Of a DNA stretch of 64,000 nucleotides, positions 59,741-64,000 are shown piece after piece. A model generated the notes under the pieces. That model did not search any database. It saw only the letters and a list, made by a program, of their open reading frames with translations, and was not told where the DNA came from. The DNA comes from Parvibaculum sp. GTDB taxonomy: Bacteria; Pseudomonadota; Alphaproteobacteria; Parvibaculales; Parvibaculaceae. Every line of letters begins with the position of its first letter. Positions within the stretch are counted from its first letter, which is position 1. Both the position numbers and the translations under genes were made by a program. The stretch spans positions 26,479-90,478 of the forward strand of contig NZ_JAUYUS010000058.1 of the NCBI RefSeq assembly GCF_030694575.1, in the 5' to 3' direction.

Positions 59741-60844
59741 ATGCCGAAAGCCGCAGCCAACGGGATCGAACTCGAATATGAGAGTTTCGGCTCCGAAGAG
59801 CATGAAACCATCCTCCTCATCATGGGCCTCGGCGCCCAGCTCACCCAATGGCCGGTCGAGCTGTGCGACGATCTCGTCGCGCGCGGCTACCGCGTCATCC
59901 GCTTCGACAATCGCGATGTCGGCCTTTCCTCCCGCATCGAGCGCGACCGCGCCTTCGTCTGGTCCGACGCTCTCTTCTCGCTCATGTCCGGCAAGCCCGC
60001 CTTCGTCGCCTATTCGCTCTCCGACATGGCCGCGGATGCCGTCGGGTTGCTCGATGCGCTCGGCATCGAAAAGGCGCATATCGCCGGCGCTTCGATGGGC
60101 GGCATGGTCGCGCAGCACGTCGCCGCCGAATATCCCGAGCGCACGCTTTCCCTCACCTCGATCATGTCCTCGTCCGGCAATCCGGTTCTGCCGCCCGCGA
60201 AGCCCCGCGTCTACAGCCTCTTCCTCTCGCCGTCGCCCGCCGCGCATGACACGGATGCCATCGTCGCGCGCGGCGTGAAGACCTACGAGACCATCGGCAG
60301 TCCCGGCTTTCCGACCGACGAGGTGACGCTGCGCGACTGGGTGATGCGCGATGCGACGCGCGCCTATTATCCGGCGGGCGTGGTGCGCCAGATGGCCGCC
60401 GTGATGACAGATGGCGACCGCCGCCCGAAACTCCGCACCATCCGCGCGCCCGCCGTCGTGCTGCACGGCGCCGACGATCCGCTGGTGCCGGTCGCGGCGG
60501 GTGTCGACACGGCGGAGAACATTCCGGAGGCGGAGCTTCGCATCGTCGAGGGCATGGGCCACGACATGCCGCTGGCACTCATCGGCACCATTGCGGACGC
60601 GATTGTCGCGGCGGCGGTCCGCGCGACGGGCGTGAAGACCGTCGTGGCGGAAGCGGCAACGGCCCCGATGCCCGCCGCACCCGAGGCGCCTATCGAACCC
60701 GCGCCCGCCCTCACCGTACCGCCGGCGGAGCCCGCCGAACTCGTCCTCCCCGAAGCCACCCCGCCGCCCCCCGCACCGTTCTTCCTGCGGCTGAAGCTCC
60801 GCGTGGCGTCGTGGTGGCGGCGTGTGCGGAATTTGTGGAACTAA
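59741..60844 (+). CDS. Alpha/beta hydrolase, paralogue 3 of 3, with Pro/Ala tail
   Basis: 367 aa. Triad Ser118 (GASMGG), Asp in LHGADDPLVP, His in GMGHDMP. Residues 1-300 follow paralogue 1 closely (LLIMGLGAQLT.WP.ELC). Residues ~305-350 are a Pro/Ala/Glu-rich linker ending in a basic amphipathic helix (FFLRLKLRVASWWRRVRNLW), which could bind the membrane surface. The GGAGGAGG site is ~20 bp upstream of the ATG, longer than usual, and no in-frame start lies between. Confidence 0.82.
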   Translation: MPKAAANGIELEYESFGSEEHETILLIMGLGAQLTQWPVELCDDLVARGYRVIRFDNRDVGLSSRIERDRAFVWSDALFSLMSGKPAFVAYSLSDMAADAVGLLDALGIEKAHIAGASMGGMVAQHVAAEYPERTLSLTSIMSSSGNPVLPPAKPRVYSLFLSPSPAAHDTDAIVARGVKTYETIGSPGFPTDEVTLRDWVMRDATRAYYPAGVVRQMAAVMTDGDRRPKLRTIRAPAVVLHGADDPLVPVAAGVDTAENIPEAELRIVEGMGHDMPLALIGTIADAIVAAAVRATGVKTVVAEAATAPMPAAPEAPIEPAPALTVPPAEPAELVLPEATPPPPAPFFLRLKLRVASWWRRVRNLWN

Positions 60845-60853
60845 AATATCAGT

Positions 60854-60977
60854 GTCATTGCCGGGCTTGACCCGGCAATCCAGTAGCCGCATCGGCGGCG
60901 TCTCTCTTCGCAAGACCCTTTCTCTATTGGCTGCCTTGGCTCGCTCCCTGGACCCCCGGGTCAAGCCCGGGGGTGAC
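60854..60977. repeat. Inverted pair of 30-bp REP-like palindromes
   Basis: Copy 1 (60854-60883) has core GCCGGGCTTGACCCGGC; copy 2 (60948-60977) is its inverted variant with core CCCGGGTCAAGCCCGGG. Both keep the ends GTCA and CCAG. They are 64 bp apart after hydrolase 3, forming a BIME-like unit between convergent genes. Confidence 0.8.
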
Positions 60978-61008
60978 AGGTGTTGTTGAGGGTCGTACCA
61001 CTAAAGTC

Positions 61009-61776
61009 TCAAACCTCCGCCGAGCCGCCGTCCACCGGAATGGTCGCGCCGGTCGTATAGGCACTTGCCCGCGAGGCGAGGAAGATCGCGACGCCGGCCG
61101 CGTCTTCCGGCGTGCCGATGCGGCCGAGCGGATTGCCCGCCTTGATCGCGTCGCCGAAGGTTTCCAGAGTCGCCTTCATCATCTGGCTCGGGAAGGGTCC
61201 GGGCGCGATGGCATTGACGAGGATGTGCTCGCGCGCGAGCCGCTTCGCCAGATGCCGCGTCAGCATGATGACGCCGGCCTTGGACGAGGAATAGGCATAG
61301 GTCTCGAGGTCCGGCGGCTCGATGCCGTTGACGCTCGCCGTGTTGATGACGCGGGCCGGATTGTCGGCGCTCGCGGATTTCCTGAGCAGCGGCAGCATCT
61401 TCTGCGTCAGGAAGAACACGCCCTTGAGGTTGATGTTCTGCACCTTGTCCCAGCCGCTCTCCGAATATTCGTCGATCGGCTCGCCCCAGGCCGCGCCCGC
61501 ATTGTTGATGAGCACGTCGAGCTTCGGCTCGCGCTTGCCGAGTTCCGCCGCGATGCCGGCGATCCCTTCCTGCGTGCCGAGGTCGAAGGGCAGCGAAATG
61601 CAGGTGCCCTTCTTCGACAGTTCTTCCGCCAGTTCGTTGCAGGCCTGGGCTTTCCGCGCGGTGATATAGACCTTGGCGCCGTTCTCCACGAAGCCGGTCG
61701 CGATCATCTCGCCGATGCCGCGCGAGCCGCCGGTGATGAGCACGGTCTTGCCCGCGACGCTGAACAGATTTTTCAT
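61009..61776 (-). CDS. Short-chain dehydrogenase/reductase
   Basis: 255 aa. TGGSRGIG (15-22), NNAGAAWG, NTASVNG and YSSSK give the classical SDR set. ITARKAQ after beta-2 (Arg) suggests NADP(H). GPFPSQMM after the active site and C-terminal DGGSAEV resemble the acetoacetyl-CoA/3-oxoacyl reductase group. Substrate unknown. Surrounded on both sides by REP-like repeats. Confidence 0.87.
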   Translation of the reverse strand: MKNLFSVAGKTVLITGGSRGIGEMIATGFVENGAKVYITARKAQACNELAEELSKKGTCISLPFDLGTQEGIAGIAAELGKREPKLDVLINNAGAAWGEPIDEYSESGWDKVQNINLKGVFFLTQKMLPLLRKSASADNPARVINTASVNGIEPPDLETYAYSSSKAGVIMLTRHLAKRLAREHILVNAIAPGPFPSQMMKATLETFGDAIKAGNPLGRIGTPEDAAGVAIFLASRASAYTTGATIPVDGGSAEV

Positions 61777-61870
61777 TTGGGCGTTCCCCTGATGGAATTT
61801 TCGATGGCCGGGAAGCTAGCGGACGCAGGGGAAATGGGCAAATGGCCGAAATGAATTTGTCACCCATGCA

Positions 61871-61930
61871 CTCGCCAAAAACATAAGTGTCATCCCGGCG
61901 CTCGCCAAAAACATAAATGTCATCCCGGCG
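61871..61930 (+). repeat. Two tandem 30-bp direct repeats
   Basis: Units 61871-61900 and 61901-61930 differ at one base (G or A at unit position 17). Each begins CTCGCCAAAAACATAA and ends with TCATCCCGGCG, which is half of the adjacent REP-like palindrome. Two units, no spacers: not a CRISPR. Confidence 0.85.
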
Positions 61931-62052
61931 AAGGCCGGGACCCATTGGTTCCCTCAGCAAGAGCGATTGTGCCTGGCATCGACGCCGCACCCCGTCCTCT
62001 TCTTCGAAATAAAACTCAACGTGGCTTGGGTCCCGGCCTTCGCCGGGATGAC
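61919..62052. repeat. BIME-like pair: perfect 26-bp inverted repeat
   Basis: 61919-61944 and 62027-62052 are exact reverse complements, each itself a hairpin (CCCGGC-GAAG-GCCGGG core), 82 bp apart. They lie in the 381-bp gap (61777-62158) between the SDR and the acyl-CoA dehydrogenase; no gene was seen there. Confidence 0.85.
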
Positions 62053-62111
62053 AATTTGGGGTTTGGTTGGGGCTGTGGATGACAACGGAGAGGAGAAGCC
62101 CCCAAAACAAA

Positions 62112-62137
62112 AAGGGCGCCTCTCGCGAAGCGCCCTT
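62112..62137 (-). terminator. Intrinsic terminator of the acyl-CoA dehydrogenase gene
   Basis: AAGGGCGC (62112-62119) pairs with GCGCCCTT (62130-62137); on the minus strand the stem runs into TTTTTGTTTTGG. It is 21 bp past the stop codon. Confidence 0.82.
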
Positions 62138-62158
62138 CCTGCATCAAATCGGAAAGCC

Positions 62159-64000
62159 TCAGAAGGCCGCCGCGTCGAGCTCCATCAGCCCGTCGGCACC
62201 CTGCTTCGCGCGTTCGACCCAGGCGGCCGTCATCGGCATTTCGCGTTCCATCCAGTAGCGCGCCAGCGTGAGCTTGCGCTCGTAGAACGCCTTGTTGCCT
62301 TCGCCGGCCTTCAGCTTCGCGAGCGACACCTTCGCCATCTGCGCCCACATCCAGCCGAGCGCCACCGTGCCGAAAATGTTCAAGAGGTCGTAGGAGGCCG
62401 CGCCCGCATTGTCGTAGTTCTTCGGCGCGTTCTCCATCAGCCAGCCCGCCGCCTCGCCGAGCCGCTTGTAGCCGGCGCGGAGCGGTTCCACGAAGGGCTT
62501 CATATCGGCGTCGTTTTCGTTCGCCTTGATGAACTCCTCGATCTTCGCGAAGAAGGTCATGGTGGCGCGCCCGCCCTTCGCCGTCATCTTGCGGCCCACG
62601 AGGTCGAGCGCCTGGATGCCGTTCGCGCCCTCGTAAACCTGGTTGATGCGCGCGTCGCGCACGAACTGCTCCATGCCGTGGTCGCGCACATAGCCGTGCC
62701 CGCCGAAAACCTGCATCGAATCGTTCGCCGCCTGGAAGCCGCGATCCGTGAAGAATGCCTTGATGATCGGCGTCATCAGCTGCGCCATGTCGGCCGCTTC
62801 CTCGCGCTCCTTCTCGTCCTTGCCGAAAATCTGCAGCGAGAACAGCATCGAGACATACATGGCGAGGGCGCGCGCGCCTTCCACGAAGCTGCGCGACGAG
62901 ATCAGCAGGCGCCGCACATCCGGGAACACCATGATGGGGTCGGCCGGTCCGTCCGGGTTCTTCGCGCCGGTCAGCGCGCGGCCTGCCAGGCGCTCATTCG
63001 CGTAGGTCACGCCGTTCTGGTAGGCCACCTCGCCGATGGCGATGCCCTGGATGCCGACGCCCATGCGCGCGCCGTTCATCATGCCGAACATGCCGGCCAT
63101 GCCCGCCGATTTCGACTTCTTCACTTCGCCGGTCTCGGTCTTCTTCTCCTTCGGCGCGCCGCCGAGGCGATAGGCCACCGCGTCGTCGAAGTTCAGCACC
63201 GCGGTCGCGTTCCCCTTGATGCCCATCTTCTTTTCGATGGAGCCGCAGGAGACGCCGTTGCGTCCGGTGATCTCGCCCGTCTCCTTGTCCACGAGCATCT
63301 TCGGCACCATGAAGAAGTTCACGGTCGAGAGATCGTTGGCCAGCTTGCCGTCCTCGCCCGGAATCTTCGCGATCACCATGTGGATGATGTTGTCCGTCAT
63401 GTCGTGGTCGCCGCCGGAGATGAAGATCTTCGTGCCGGAGAGGCGGTAGGTGCCGTCTTCCTGCTCCACGGCCTTCGTCTTCATCAGCTTCAGGTCGGTG
63501 CCGCAGTGGGGCTCGGTCAGGCACATGGTGCCGGTCCATTCGCCGGAGATCATCTTCTTCGCCACATGCTCGCGCATCCAGGGTTCGCCCGTCGCCCAGA
63601 GTGCGGAATAGGCGGCCGTGGTCAGGCCGGGATACATCGAGAAGGCCTGGTTCGACGACATGCCCATTTCGGTGAAGGCGAAGGTGATGACGGAGGGCAG
63701 CCCCGCGCCGCCGGCCGCTTCCGGCGCGCCGAGCCGGTTCCAGCCGTCCTCGCAATATTTCTGGAAGGCTTCCTTGAAGCCGGGCGGCGTGCGCACGACG
63801 CCGTTTTCGAGCACGCAGCCATGCTCGTCGCCCACCTGGTTCAGCGGCTGCAGAACCTCCTCGCAGAATTTCGCGCCGCCTTCGAGGATCGCGCTCGTCA
63901 TGTCCGGCGTCAGGTCGCCGAAGCCCGGCACGTCGCTCCGCTTGTCGATTTGCAGAAGCTCGTGGAACAGGAACAGGAAATCTTCCACAGGGGCCTTGTA
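62159..64000 (-). CDS. Acyl-CoA dehydrogenase with C-terminal extension, 5' end missing
   Basis: At least 613 residues; the frame is open to the window edge, where it reads YKAPVED, the usual near-N-terminal sequence of this family, so only a few residues are missing. FAD/substrate motifs MCLTEPHCGTDLKLMKTKA in part and LSGTKIFISGGDHDM; arginine/FAD segment QVFGGHGYVRDHGMEQ; catalytic Glu in INQVYEGANGIQALDL. The last ~120 residues form the extra helical domain of the AidB-like/long acyl-CoA dehydrogenase group. Acts in beta-oxidation of long or branched acyl-CoAs. Confidence 0.88.
   Translation of the reverse strand, partial: YKAPVEDFLFLFHELLQIDKRSDVPGFGDLTPDMTSAILEGGAKFCEEVLQPLNQVGDEHGCVLENGVVRTPPGFKEAFQKYCEDGWNRLGAPEAAGGAGLPSVITFAFTEMGMSSNQAFSMYPGLTTAAYSALWATGEPWMREHVAKKMISGEWTGTMCLTEPHCGTDLKLMKTKAVEQEDGTYRLSGTKIFISGGDHDMTDNIIHMVIAKIPGEDGKLANDLSTVNFFMVPKMLVDKETGEITGRNGVSCGSIEKKMGIKGNATAVLNFDDAVAYRLGGAPKEKKTETGEVKKSKSAGMAGMFGMMNGARMGVGIQGIAIGEVAYQNGVTYANERLAGRALTGAKNPDGPADPIMVFPDVRRLLISSRSFVEGARALAMYVSMLFSLQIFGKDEKEREEAADMAQLMTPIIKAFFTDRGFQAANDSMQVFGGHGYVRDHGMEQFVRDARINQVYEGANGIQALDLVGRKMTAKGGRATMTFFAKIEEFIKANENDADMKPFVEPLRAGYKRLGEAAGWLMENAPKNYDNAGAASYDLLNIFGTVALGWMWAQMAKVSLAKLKAGEGNKAFYERKLTLARYWMEREMPMTAAWVERAKQGADGLMELDAAAF

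Noticed and set aside
61871..61930. CRISPR array
   Set aside because: Two adjacent identical units without spacers and no cas genes in the window.

Overview
The window comes from a high-GC alphaproteobacterium with an aerobic, lipid-oriented metabolism. The evidence is the pairing of crotonyl-CoA carboxylase/reductase (ccr) with ethylmalonyl-CoA mutase (ecm), which marks the ethylmalonyl-CoA pathway; Coq7 and Coq4 for ubiquinone; a BigR/SqrR-type sulfide regulon; and many acyl-CoA ligases, acyl-CoA dehydrogenases, SDRs, TetR regulators and alpha/beta hydrolases. A Parvibaculum-like hydrocarbon or surfactant degrader fits best, but that genus assignment is inference. No IS element, prophage, CRISPR array or rRNA was seen. 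There is one tRNA, tRNA-Leu(CAA). Gene density is high and many genes overlap by ATGA.

Layout. 1-1015: tail of an orphan ribbon-helix-helix antitoxin and a cytoplasmic trypsin-like protease. 1163-3856: divergent sulfide/persulfide regulon (persulfide dioxygenase; BigR-like repressor, rhodanese, TauE/SafE exporter) with two tandem operators between the arms. 3967-8601: membrane protein, ccr, divergent diiron protein and two CigR-like exported proteins. 8689-14129: Baeyer-Villiger monooxygenase, acyl-CoA dehydrogenase and ecm. 14332-16438: an unrecognised three-gene operon of coiled-coil, membrane and VWA-like exported proteins. 16506-22277: AEC transporter, acyltransferase, GluQ-RS, esterase, HNH protein, coq7-dsbB and tRNA-Leu. 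22668-26175: flavodoxin-like reductase, glutamine-synthetase-like ligase, creatininase-like amidohydrolase and TetR. 26183-34117: TetR/Coq4, small redox and sulfur proteins, FATP-type acyl-CoA synthetase, luciferase-like monooxygenase, TetR and SDR. 34120-36914: GH84 glycosidase with two GST-like proteins. 37155-40644: an operon holding both an arylsulfotransferase-like protein and a PAPS-type sulfotransferase plus two membrane proteins. 40649-51374: SDRs, two carboxymuconolactone-decarboxylase-like proteins, two acyl-CoA ligases, hydrolases and a SulP transporter. 51450-55835: GlpD, lipid kinase and alkyl-DHAP-synthase-like flavoprotein, a candidate ether-lipid operon. 55916-64000: HCCA-isomerase-like protein, three paralogous alpha/beta hydrolases, DJ-1/PfpI protein, SDR, REP/BIME-like repeats and a partial acyl-CoA dehydrogenase.

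The best candidates for undescribed biology are the dual sulfotransferase operon, the GlpD/kinase/ADHAPS-like operon, the coiled-coil/membrane/VWA operon, the ligase/creatininase cluster and two Pho-box-like triplets in unexpected places. All functions are read from motifs by eye; no database search was run.
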